39,580 bases of DNA. Origin: Rubrobacteraceae bacterium (GTDB taxonomy: Bacteria; Actinomycetota; Rubrobacteria; Rubrobacterales; Rubrobacteraceae). Below the pieces are notes generated by a model that saw nothing but the letters and a program-made list of their open reading frames with translations, did not search any database and was not told where the DNA came from. Within the stretch, counting starts at the first letter, position 1, and each line of letters starts with the position of its first letter. The translations under genes were made by a program, and so were the position numbers. Below, one piece after another: positions 22,390 to 29,455 of the stretch. Where the stretch lies: NCBI GenBank assembly GCA_023511405.1, contig JAIMBO010000013.1:1-39580 (forward strand), written 5' to 3'.

Positions 22390-23949
22390 CTGAAGCTTCT
22401 CATGACCCACGGCTACATGTTCTCCGGCTCGGGGAGCAACGTCTACGTGCAGAACCTCTGTCGGGCGCTGGTGCGCGGGGGACACGAGGTGCACCTGCTC
22501 TGTCAGGAGCCCGACCCCCTCTCCTACGACTTCGTGGACGCCCACGCCACGGCGGACGCGGGTGGGACCGGGGTGCTCGGCGAAAGGAGCACGCCGTACC
22601 CGGGACGCTGCGTGGTCTACAACCCCGTGATCGGAGACCTCCTGCCGGTCTACGTCTACGACGAATACCCCGGCTGGCGGGTGAAGACCTTCCTGGATCT
22701 CACGCAGGAAGAGCTCGACCTCTACCTCGAGGCGAACGCGGCCGCGCTCGAGACGGTCGCGCGCGAAAGCGGGGCTCCGGCCGCCGTCACCAACCACTCG
22801 GTCCCCGGCCCTCTCATAGCCCGCCGGGCGCTCGGGGGTCTCGGCGTACCCTACGTGAGCATCGTGCACGGCAGCTGCCTGCAGTACGTGGCGAGGAGGA
22901 GCCCCCTTTACATGGAGCTGGCCCGCGAGGGGCTCGCCGGGGCAAGGCGCATCCTCGCCCTCTCGCGGCACAGCGCCGGCACGATCGCGGAGGACTTCCC
23001 GCATCTCGCCGGGAGGACCATCTCCTTCCCGGGCGGGGTGAACACCGACCTCTTCCGCCCCGACGCGCTCGACCCCGCGCTCCCCCGAGAGCTTCGCGGG
23101 GGGGCGGGGCGTGGCCCGGAGCAGGCCCGCGCGCTCCTCGAGCTGCAGGAGCGAGGCCCAGAGACCCCCGGCGAGCTCGCGGAGCGTCTGGCCTCCATCG
23201 CCGCCACCTACGACGCCCGTGCCCACGACCGGGACGCGGGTGAGAGGCTGGAGCGTCTTTTCGCGGCCGACGGGCCGCTCGTCGTCTACGTCGGCAAGCT
23301 CATCCACTCCAAGGGGGTGCACGTCCTGCTCCAGGCTTTTGCCCGGGTCAGGAGGAGGACCGGGGCCCGGCTGCTCGTCGTCGGGTTCGGGACCTTCCGG
23401 GAGGCGCTGCAGGCGCTCACGCTCGCGCTCGGGACCGGAGATGGGCGCCTGCTCTCGCTCGTCGCGCGCTCCGGGCGGCTCCTCGAGGGAGGCGTGGAGG
23501 CCCCTCTGGAGCACTTCGAGCCGGGGCCGGGGCTGCTGCGCGAGGCGGAGGGGATGCACGAGGACGTCGAGTTCATCGGGCCACTCTACCACGAAGACCT
23601 CGCGCGGCTGCTCCCGGCGGCGGAGGTGTCCGTGGTGCCCTCGATCTTCCCGGAGACCTTCGGGCTCGTCGCCGCCGAAGAGGCGGCGAGCGGGGTGGTG
23701 CCCTTCGTGGCGAACCACTCCGGCCTCTCCGAAGCCGCGGCGATCATCGGGAAGGGACTTCCCTTCCCGCTCGCGGTGGGGATGGAGGATTTTGGAGAGA
23801 ACCTGGCCCGCGCCCTGATAAAGTATCTTGGGCTTCCGGAGGAGGAGCGCCGGCTGAGCCGCGAAACCGTGCGGCGCAACTGCGTCGAGCATCTCGGATG
23901 GGAGAGGCTCGCCGGACGTCTCGTGAGGCTCTGCGCCGGAGAGGAGTAG
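22390..23949 (+). CDS. GT4 family glycosyltransferase
   Basis: About 519 residues, a GT-B fold transferase of family GT4. The N-terminal domain starts LKLLMTHGYMFSGSGSNVYV with VYNPVIGDLLPVYVYDEYPG. The C-terminal domain has VVYVGKLIHSKGVHVLLQAF and the nucleotide-sugar motif PSIFPETFGLVAAEEAASG. It is longer than a usual GT4 (about 380-420), with two inserts around 230-300 and 345-390. The start is odd: the natural N-terminus begins at CTG 22390, 10 bases after GGAGG (22375-22379). The next ATG (22402) would be 22 bases from that site. The antiporter gene follows 4 bases after the stop. Sugar and acceptor unknown. Confidence 0.85.
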   Translation: MKLLMTHGYMFSGSGSNVYVQNLCRALVRGGHEVHLLCQEPDPLSYDFVDAHATADAGGTGVLGERSTPYPGRCVVYNPVIGDLLPVYVYDEYPGWRVKTFLDLTQEELDLYLEANAAALETVARESGAPAAVTNHSVPGPLIARRALGGLGVPYVSIVHGSCLQYVARRSPLYMELAREGLAGARRILALSRHSAGTIAEDFPHLAGRTISFPGGVNTDLFRPDALDPALPRELRGGAGRGPEQARALLELQERGPETPGELAERLASIAATYDARAHDRDAGERLERLFAADGPLVVYVGKLIHSKGVHVLLQAFARVRRRTGARLLVVGFGTFREALQALTLALGTGDGRLLSLVARSGRLLEGGVEAPLEHFEPGPGLLREAEGMHEDVEFIGPLYHEDLARLLPAAEVSVVPSIFPETFGLVAAEEAASGVVPFVANHSGLSEAAAIIGKGLPFPLAVGMEDFGENLARALIKYLGLPEEERRLSRETVRRNCVEHLGWERLAGRLVRLCAGEE

Positions 23950-23953
23950 GTTT

Positions 23954-25207
23954 TTGGGAGATCTGCAGCGCGTACTGCTCGATTTCGGCCTCATCCTCGG
24001 TGCCGGGCTCGTCTCGCAGCTCGTCGCCAGGATCGTGAGGCTGCCGGAGATGATCGTCATGATCGCGGCCGGCGTTCTCATCGGTCCCGCGGTGCTCGGG
24101 GTCGCCTCCAACCCTTTGGGCGGGGTGGGGGCTCAGCTCCTGTTCAACGCCGGGGTCGCGATGATCCTGTTCCACGGCGGGGTCGGGGTCTCGCTCAAGG
24201 TCATCTCGCGCGTCGCGTTCGGGCTCGGGATGCTGGTGTTGCCCGGCGTGCTCATAACCGCCTTCATCGTCGCGCTCGCGGTCGCGGGGGTCTTCGGGGT
24301 GGGTTTTGCGGTCGCGCTCATGGTCGGGGCGATCCTCTCGGCCACCGACCCGGCCATCCTGATCCCGCTCTTCGACCGGCTCAACATCCGTCCCAAGATC
24401 TCGCAGACCCTGATCTCGGAGTCGGCCTTCAACGACCCCATAAGCACGGTTCTGGCGCTGGCGCTGGTGGGGACCGTGCAGTCCGGGAGCTTCACCCTCT
24501 CGGACACCTTCTTCGGGTTCGTCGAGGAGATGGTGATCGGGACCGCGATCGGGCTCTTCGCCGGGTTCTTGCTCGCCTACCTGGTCTCCACGACGACCCG
24601 CTGGGGGATCTGGGACGAGGCCCCCGGCGTGGCGATACTCGCGGTGGTGGCGCTCGCGTACTTCTCGAACGAGGCGGTGGGGGGCTCCGGGTACCTGGCC
24701 GCGTTCGTGATGGGGCTCGTGGTCGGCAACATGGGCGATCTCAGGCTCGGCAGGAGGCTCGGGCTCGGGCAGGACGAGGTCCACGCCCGCCGGCTGGAGA
24801 GCTTCGTGGCCCAGATCGCCGAGATCGCCACCGTGCTGATCTTCGTCACCCTCGGGATAAACCTGCCCTTCGACGCGCTCTCGAAGTATTTCCTCGGGGG
24901 GCTCGTGGTGATGGCCGTCTTTATCTTCGTAGCCCGGCCCGTCACGGTGCTCGTCTCCCTGCTGCCGGATCGCAGGGCCCGCTGGAGCCGGGACGAGCTC
25001 CTCTTTTTGTGCTGGTCGCGCGAGACCGGGGTCGTGCCGACGGCGGTGGCGAGCCTGCTGCTCGCCCAGGGGGTGAAGGGGGCGGACATCGCCGTCTCGA
25101 TGGTCGCGCTCGCGGTCTTCGCCACGCTCTTGCTCCAGGCCACCACCGCTGCCCCGCTCGCCCGCCGGCTCGGTTTGATCGAGGGCACACCGGCGGATGC
25201 CGGGTAG
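23954..25207 (+). CDS. cation/proton antiporter (CPA family)
   Basis: A 417-residue, about 12-span Na+/H+ or K+/H+ exchanger. It has MIVMIAAGVLIGPAVLG at TM2, LFHGGVGVSL, the ion-path motif GAILSATDPAILIPLF and ISESAFNDPIS with the Asn-Asp pair, GSGYLAAFVMGLVVGN, and FVTLGINLPF in the C-half. It exchanges cations for protons across the membrane for pH and salt control. TTG at 23954 is supported by GAGGAG overlapping the end of the glycosyltransferase gene. There is no cytoplasmic RCK/TrkA domain. Ion choice cannot be read from sequence. Confidence 0.9.
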   Translation: MGDLQRVLLDFGLILGAGLVSQLVARIVRLPEMIVMIAAGVLIGPAVLGVASNPLGGVGAQLLFNAGVAMILFHGGVGVSLKVISRVAFGLGMLVLPGVLITAFIVALAVAGVFGVGFAVALMVGAILSATDPAILIPLFDRLNIRPKISQTLISESAFNDPISTVLALALVGTVQSGSFTLSDTFFGFVEEMVIGTAIGLFAGFLLAYLVSTTTRWGIWDEAPGVAILAVVALAYFSNEAVGGSGYLAAFVMGLVVGNMGDLRLGRRLGLGQDEVHARRLESFVAQIAEIATVLIFVTLGINLPFDALSKYFLGGLVVMAVFIFVARPVTVLVSLLPDRRARWSRDELLFLCWSRETGVVPTAVASLLLAQGVKGADIAVSMVALAVFATLLLQATTAAPLARRLGLIEGTPADAG

Positions 25208-25218
25208 GGCATCTGGGA

Positions 25219-25224
25219 TACAAT
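25219..25224 (+). promoter_or_regulatory. -10 element of moaA
   Basis: TACAAT (5/6 to consensus), preceded by GGGA, lies about 33 bases before the moaA ATG. It gives room for a leader of about 27 bases carrying GAGGAAG. No clear -35 is seen. It resembles the boxes at 20048 and 28309. Confidence 0.45.
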
Positions 25225-25257
25225 CCTCTAGGAGAAAGGCGGCGACCCGAGGAAGCC

Positions 25258-26244
25258 ATGGTACAGCTCACAGACAGCTACGACAGGAAGATCGACTACC
25301 TGAGGATATCGGTCACCGACCGGTGCAACTTCCGCTGCCAGTACTGCATGCCCGAGGACATAAAGTTCCAGGATAAAAGCGAGCACCTCACGCTCGACGA
25401 GATGCTCACCTTCGCCGAGGCGTGCCTCGCTTTAGGGATAACCAAAGTGCGCGTGACCGGCGGCGAGCCGCTGGTTCGCAAGGGCGTCGTCGACTTCGTG
25501 GGCGGCCTGAAGTCGCTCGGCTTCAAAGAGGTCACGATGACGACCAACGGTTTTCTCCTCCGGGACAACCTGGATGCCCTGGTCGAGGCCGGGCTCGACA
25601 GGATAAACATCTCCCTCGATACCTTGAAGCCCGAGAAGTTCGCGTTCATAACCCGCCGCGACCACTTCCAGAGAGTCTGGGACGCGATAATGGCCGCGCT
25701 CGAGACACCCTTGTCGCCGGTGAAGATAAACGCGGTGGCGATGCGGGGGATAAACGACGACGAGATCGCGGACATGGCCCGGCTCACGCTTCGCTACCCG
25801 CTGCACGTGCGCTTCATCGAGCTGATGCCCTTAAACGGCGACACCGACGGCACCCGCTTCCGCAAGCTCTTCATCTCGGGGCGCGAGATCCTCGAGCGGG
25901 CGCAGGAAGAGCTCGGCGAGCTCGAACCAGTCGAGAAGGAGGACCCGGCCGCCCCGGCCGACGAGTTCAGGTTCGCCGGCGCTCCGGGCAACTTCGGGGT
26001 CATAACCCCGGTCTCCGAACCTTTCTGCGCGATGTGCTCGCGCCTGAGGCTCACGGCCGACGGCAAGATCCACCCCTGCCTGCTCACCGACCTGGACGTG
26101 CCGGTGAAGGATGCGATCCGCTCTCCCGACCCGATCCCGGCCATACACGAGGTTCTCTGGCACGCCGCCCGCATAAAGCCCCCGGCGGGGCAGACCCTCC
26201 CCGAGGAGTCGCGGCGGCGGACGATGAGCCAGATCGGGGGCTAG
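25258..26244 (+). CDS. moaA: GTP 3',8-cyclase MoaA
   Basis: A 328-residue radical SAM enzyme for the first step of molybdenum cofactor synthesis (GTP to 3',8-cyclo-7,8-dihydro-GTP). The N-terminal cluster motif CNFRCQYC (CX3CX2C) is at about 24-31, RVTGGEPLVRK binds SAM, and the C-terminal cluster motif is CAMCSRLRLTADGKIHPCL (CX2CX13C). The conserved Gly-Gly tail (MSQIGG) is present. ATG at 25258 has GAGGAAG 4-5 bases upstream. No other moa/moe gene is nearby. The stop TAG (26242-26244) forms a CTAG with a possible minus-strand stop. Confidence 0.97.
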   Translation: MVQLTDSYDRKIDYLRISVTDRCNFRCQYCMPEDIKFQDKSEHLTLDEMLTFAEACLALGITKVRVTGGEPLVRKGVVDFVGGLKSLGFKEVTMTTNGFLLRDNLDALVEAGLDRINISLDTLKPEKFAFITRRDHFQRVWDAIMAALETPLSPVKINAVAMRGINDDEIADMARLTLRYPLHVRFIELMPLNGDTDGTRFRKLFISGREILERAQEELGELEPVEKEDPAAPADEFRFAGAPGNFGVITPVSEPFCAMCSRLRLTADGKIHPCLLTDLDVPVKDAIRSPDPIPAIHEVLWHAARIKPPAGQTLPEESRRRTMSQIGG

Positions 26245-26737
26245 AGAGCCGGTTCTCTCTTCGGAGTCTGCGGGTGAGGAAGGGTGCGCCCAGATCCTTC
26301 CTCCGTGGGAGCCCCGGCGTGGCGGCCGTGTAGACCATGTGGTGTAGTGCGTCGACGGCGACCTCCTTCATCCCCCACCGTGTCAGCGGGGGCGTGACAC
26401 CGAGAGCCGGCAGCATCACCTGTTCCGCGCCCCAGACGAGCGCGAAGTGAGCCGTGGTCGCCGCGGGCCACGAGAGGCCGGAGGCAGCGATCAGCCCACG
26501 AACGCCTCCCCAGCCGATGCCGTATCCCCAGTGGACGAGGTTCGAGAAGCGTGCTTTTGCCCCTTCGTCCACCGGCTCGACCCCCAGGATTTTCGCTGCT
26601 GCCCGGGCGGGCGTCGAGCTGGCACCCCGCCCCCGGAGTCTCGCCTCGACGGTGCTCGATACCGTCATCGCTGCGGTGCCGGCGACTCCGGCGAAGATCC
26701 CTTTGCCCAGGTTCGCCGCGATGTCTGCGAGTTTCAC
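26084..26737 (-). CDS. conserved membrane protein, 3' end doubtful (possible frameshift)
   Basis: Up to 217 residues. It has KLADIAANLGKGIFAGVAGTAAM at the N-terminus, then GYGIGWGGVRGLIAASGL and AHFALVWGAEQVMLPALGV, and ends its family-like part at VDALHHMVYTAAT. The pattern resembles small YagU/DUF1440-type membrane proteins; identification is tentative. The last 53 codons run antisense through moaA. The adjacent frame stops at 26241-26243, sharing CTAG with the moaA stop. A one-base indel near 26300-26345 would give that shorter, tidier end. GTG at 26737 has AAGGGG upstream. Confidence 0.65.
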   Translation of the reverse strand: MKLADIAANLGKGIFAGVAGTAAMTVSSTVEARLRGRGASSTPARAAAKILGVEPVDEGAKARFSNLVHWGYGIGWGGVRGLIAASGLSWPAATTAHFALVWGAEQVMLPALGVTPPLTRWGMKEVAVDALHHMVYTAATPGLPRRKDLGAPFLTRRLRRENRLSSPRSGSSSAAATPRGGSAPPGALCGRRAREPRVWPGSGRESGSHPSPARPGR

Positions 26738-26786
26738 GCATCGACCCCCTTGCAAGTGTGGATTGTGGGTGCGGCGGATATGAAGA

Positions 26787-26825
26787 GGGCGGCCGGGATG
26801 TGATCCTCGAAGCTCCCGGCCGCCC
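26787..26825 (-). terminator. hairpin after the glutaredoxin gene
   Basis: GGGCGGCCGGGA (26787-26798) and TCCCGGCCGCCC (26814-26825) are perfect 12-bp arms around a 15-base loop. The hairpin begins 8 bases past the glutaredoxin stop on the minus strand. Only a short CTCTTC run follows, not a true T-tract, so it is an intrinsic-type terminator of uncertain strength or an RNA-stabilising end. Confidence 0.7.
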
Positions 26826-26833
26826 TACGTGTC

Positions 26834-27070
26834 TCAGATCCCCAGCTTCTCGCTGATCCGTCTCTGGTCGAAACCCACTATCACCTCACCGTCTATGACG
26901 GTGGTTGGGGTAGCCTGCGACCCCATGCGGACCATGTCCTGCATGGCGTCCAGGTCGGCGCGGATGTTCTTCTCTGTGAACTCCACACCTCTCCGGGAGA
27001 GAAACTCCTTCTCCTGTTGGCAGGCCGAACACGCGGGCTGGGTGTAGACGACGATCTCGTGCTGCTCCAC
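26834..27070 (-). CDS. glutaredoxin family protein (NrdH-like)
   Basis: A 78-residue thioredoxin-fold redox protein: IVVYTQPACSACQQEKEFLS with the Cys-x2-Cys (CSAC) at about 14-17, FTEKNIRADLDAMQDMV, the cis-Pro element QATPTTVIDGEVIVGFDQ and a C-terminal helix. Such proteins reduce disulfides in the cytosol. GTG at 27070 has AAAGGAG 7 bases upstream. It lies 50 bases after the DsrE-like gene on the same strand and ends at a hairpin, so the pair may share a transcript and act in thiol/sulfur handling. Confidence 0.92.
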   Translation of the reverse strand: MEQHEIVVYTQPACSACQQEKEFLSRRGVEFTEKNIRADLDAMQDMVRMGSQATPTTVIDGEVIVGFDQRRISEKLGI

Positions 27071-27120
27071 GTTCTCACTCCTTTCGATATCTTCCCGGAC
27101 GGGCGGTGGAAGGACGAACC

Positions 27121-27477
27121 TCAGAAAGTGATCACCTGATAACCTTCGGAGACCAGCTTCTGCAGGCTGGGGTGCCCCCTGTAATCCCTGAGCAGGGTGA
27201 CGCCGCTGCGTTCGATCTGGTCCTTGACGCCGAAGGCGCTGGCGCAGTACCCGCAGGCGCCGGCTATCTGGTCCTTGGCCATCTCGAAGGCTTTGTTGTA
27301 TTTGTTGCCGGGATCGGAGAGTTCCGGGATCCACTTGGTCCCGGCTCCGTCGAAGATGATCTTCGCTTCATCGCCGGCTTCCTTGAATTCTTGGGCGGAG
27401 GTGAGGGCGTTCGCCAACCGGCCCAGGTCTCCGTGCGTCTCGGTGTCCGCAAGCACCACGATGGCTACTTTGGCCAC
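27121..27477 (-). CDS. DsrE/DsrF-like sulfur-relay family protein
   Basis: A 118-residue DsrE-fold protein: AKVAIVVLADTETHGDLGRLANALTSA, AKIIFDGAGTKWIPEL, then ACGYCASAFGVKDQIE with two cysteines (CGYC) and EGYQVITF at the end. DsrE-like proteins carry sulfur as persulfide in relay systems or have unknown roles in sulfur-poor settings. GTG at 27477 is chosen because AAGGAGG lies 8 bases upstream; an ATG at 27525 would include the ribosome site in the gene. It precedes the glutaredoxin gene. Confidence 0.88.
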   Translation of the reverse strand: MAKVAIVVLADTETHGDLGRLANALTSAQEFKEAGDEAKIIFDGAGTKWIPELSDPGNKYNKAFEMAKDQIAGACGYCASAFGVKDQIERSGVTLLRDYRGHPSLQKLVSEGYQVITF

Positions 27478-27569
27478 TTGCGATACCTCCTTTTCCGGCT
27501 TCTCTGGTTTGTCTTCTCCACCCATACCGACTGCATGAAGAGAAGTTTTCTTACCGGGTTGCTGGCAAT

Positions 27570-27611
27570 GACGTGGAAGGAGGGGCCCGGCCGGGCCCCT
27601 CCTTCCACGTC
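27570..27611. repeat. perfect 42-bp palindrome without spacer
   Basis: The 21 bases from 27570 (GACGTGGAAGGAGGGGCCCG) are exactly mirrored through 27611, with no loop and no mismatch. It lies 22 bases past the membrane-protein stop and about 93 bases before the DsrE-like start, all on the minus strand. It may act as a terminator, but no T-run follows on either strand. It could also be a protein-binding site or a dispersed palindromic repeat. Confidence 0.85.
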
Positions 27612-27633
27612 GCTCGTCCCCTGTCGGCCGAGT

Positions 27634-28152
27634 TCATCCTCCATTTCTGCCCGGGGCTCCCCTGGTACTCAGTAACAAGCCCAGCACCGTGCCGAAGAAG
27701 AAGGTGTGGGCGAAGAACTGCACCACGGGGTTGGCCATCGCGAACCAGGAGAAGGCGAGCGGCGCGATTACGTAGAAGTTGACGATCCAGAGCACCAGCC
27801 CGAAGACGGTCGCCGCACCGACGAGCCTCAGGCGGTTGCCGTGCAGGAAGCTCACGCCCCAGACAAACGCCCCGAACACCACCCCGTAGATCATCGAGAG
27901 GAACATGTGGATGGCCAGACCCACCGGGACGATGGTGGAAAGCCCGATCATCGGTTTCGGCGTGGGGAGCGCCTCCTTGCCGAGCCCGATCGCCCCGATC
28001 ATCATGAGGGGGGTGAAGAAACCCTGGCCCATGATCGCAGCCACCACCATCTCGAAGGCGGCGAAGATCACGCCCGCGATGAGCCCCCCGATCAGACCGG
28101 CGATCACCCACCTTCCCGCCGTGGTCCGGACTCCTTGGCTTGCCGTGCTCAT
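27634..28152 (-). CDS. conserved hypothetical membrane protein
   Basis: A 172-residue protein with about four or five membrane segments: VIAGLIGGLIAGVIFAAFEM, GLAIHMFLSMIYGVVFGAFV, LVGAATVFGLVLWIVNFYV and VVQFFAHTFFFGTVLGLLL. I do not recognise a catalytic motif; a His lies in the second and in the last helix region (AIHMF, FAHTF). ATG at 28152 has GGAAGGAG 5 bases upstream and is preferred over the upstream start at 28179. It is divergent from the sigma factor gene. Function unknown. Confidence 0.82.
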   Translation of the reverse strand: MSTASQGVRTTAGRWVIAGLIGGLIAGVIFAAFEMVVAAIMGQGFFTPLMMIGAIGLGKEALPTPKPMIGLSTIVPVGLAIHMFLSMIYGVVFGAFVWGVSFLHGNRLRLVGAATVFGLVLWIVNFYVIAPLAFSWFAMANPVVQFFAHTFFFGTVLGLLLSTRGAPGRNGG

Positions 28153-28308
28153 GATTCTCCTTCCCGCGTTTGCCCGCATAAAACGACCTTTCGTCTACGT
28201 TGACGACGCGGTTGGAACTTTTCTTACCTGACTTTGCGGAGCTCGTCCGGGGTCTCTTCTGCTCCCCGGGCGCTCGAAGAGCCTGGAAGGTGGCCCGACG
28301 TTTCGGGC

Positions 28309-28314
28309 TACAAT
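28309..28314 (+). promoter_or_regulatory. -10 element of the sigma factor gene
   Basis: TACAAT, 22 bases before the ATG at 28336, with GGAGAGG as ribosome site between. The 11-mer TACAATGGTCC is identical to that before the zincin gene at 20048. No convincing -35 is seen at 16-18 bases. GGAACTT at 28213 resembles an ECF -35 box but has no partner at the right distance. Confidence 0.45.
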
Positions 28315-28335
28315 GGTCCGAGTGCGGAGAGGTCC

Positions 28336-28962
28336 ATGAGAGAGCGGAGCAACGAAGAGTGGCTCGCGGCGCTGCGAGGTGCGCGTCGCGAGGAGGCGGT
28401 GGCCGATCTTCGGGTGGTGCTGGTGCGTGGGCTGAAGGCGGCGTTTGCTGGCCGAGGAAGAGGTGAACTCGAGACCTCCGTCGAGGATCTGGCCCACGAG
28501 GCCCTGATGAAGGTACTGGACAACCTGGACTCCTTCAGGGGCGAGAGCCGCTTCACCACCTGGGCGCAGAAGATCGCCATCAGGGTGGCGTTCACCGAGC
28601 TCAGGCGGAAGCACTGGCGTGACGTCTCCCTGCAGGATGTGCTGGAGAAGGGGGAGTCCCGCTTCTCCGGGCTGGATACGGTGGTCGATAGCGCTCCCAC
28701 CCCCGAGGAGACGGCCACCCGACGGCTGATGCTGGAGACGTTGGGGCGCTTCATCGAGGAGGAGTTGACCGAGAGACAGCGCCGGGCCCTCGTAGCGGTG
28801 ATCCTCGGCGGCATGCCCCTGGAGGAGGTGGCCAGGCGCATGGGTACCACGAGGGGGGCGCTCTACAAGCTGCTGCACGACGCGCGCAAGAAGCTCAAGA
28901 AGAGGATCGAGGCGGAGGGGTTCTCCATCGAAGAGGTGCTGGGGGTGGACGACGAGAGGTAA
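28336..28962 (+). CDS. ECF-type RNA polymerase sigma factor
   Basis: A 208-residue sigma-70 family factor with only regions 2 and 4. Region 2 (about 45-100) has TSVEDLAHEALMKVLDNLDS, then RFTTWAQKIAIRVAFTELRR. Region 4 (about 145-195) has TERQRRALVAVILGGMPLEE, then VARRMGTTRGALYKLLHDAR. It directs polymerase to its own promoter set in response to a signal. ATG at 28336 has GGAGAGG upstream. The next gene encodes a zinc-finger anti-sigma protein, the usual partner. The pair stands at the head of the radical-SAM/glycosyltransferase cluster and may control it (inference). Confidence 0.92.
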   Translation: MRERSNEEWLAALRGARREEAVADLRVVLVRGLKAAFAGRGRGELETSVEDLAHEALMKVLDNLDSFRGESRFTTWAQKIAIRVAFTELRRKHWRDVSLQDVLEKGESRFSGLDTVVDSAPTPEETATRRLMLETLGRFIEEELTERQRRALVAVILGGMPLEEVARRMGTTRGALYKLLHDARKKLKKRIEAEGFSIEEVLGVDDER

Positions 28963-29017
28963 CGGAGAGCGGTATGATCGCGTCTGAAGAGGAGAGCTTG
29001 CGAAGGAAAGCGGTGTT

Positions 29018-29302
29018 TTGAACTCAGACGATCTGGACAGGCTGGCACGCGCGATCGGCGGGACCTCCGAGGAGGAGATCGGCTGCGACGAATGTTTCGA
29101 ACAGCTCGACCGTTTCGTGGAGATGGAGCTGGCCGGGCTGGATGCCGCGGAGGCCATGCCGCTGGTGAAGGATCACCTGGAGAGGTGCGGCGATTGCCGG
29201 GAGGAGTTCGAGGCCCTGCTCGCGGCCTTGCAGGCGGCGAGGGGCTCCAGCCCGGTGAGGTCTGTGTGGGGGAGGCTGCGCCGGATCTTCGGCGTGGGGT
29301 GA
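29018..29302 (+). CDS. zinc-finger anti-sigma factor (soluble)
   Basis: A 94-residue protein with a ZAS/zf-HC2-type domain: CDECFEQLDRFVEMELAGL, then VKDHLERCGDCREEFEALL with the His-x3-Cys-x2-Cys zinc set. There is no membrane helix, so it is a cytosolic anti-sigma protein that should hold the sigma factor and release it when thiols or zinc are disturbed. TTG at 29018 is the assumed start, with AAGGA about 12 bases upstream. The first Cys pair (CDEC) may add redox sensing. It lies 55 bases after the sigma gene. Confidence 0.88.
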   Translation: MNSDDLDRLARAIGGTSEEEIGCDECFEQLDRFVEMELAGLDAAEAMPLVKDHLERCGDCREEFEALLAALQAARGSSPVRSVWGRLRRIFGVG

Positions 29303-29455
29303 ACGGTCGGGGAAGATCGGCGCCTTTCGCTGCTGAGGCGAAGTAAGAGATCCGTGCGCCGGGGCGTCGGGACCTTGTAGAGGCTCGGCGGCCGTCGCGG
29401 GGTGTCCGCGTACCTGCCGCGGGCCGTTCGCGATGGAGGCTAATGTCTTTGCGAG

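Noticed and set aside
28213-28260. GGAACTT resembling an ECF sigma -35 box upstream of the sigma gene
   Set aside because: No CGTC/GTC-type -10 stands at 16-17 bases; the nearest is about 25 bases away.
29321-29345. Small hairpin (TTCGC-N7-GCGAA) after the anti-sigma gene, considered as terminator
   Set aside because: The stem is 5 bp with no T-run; too weak to call.
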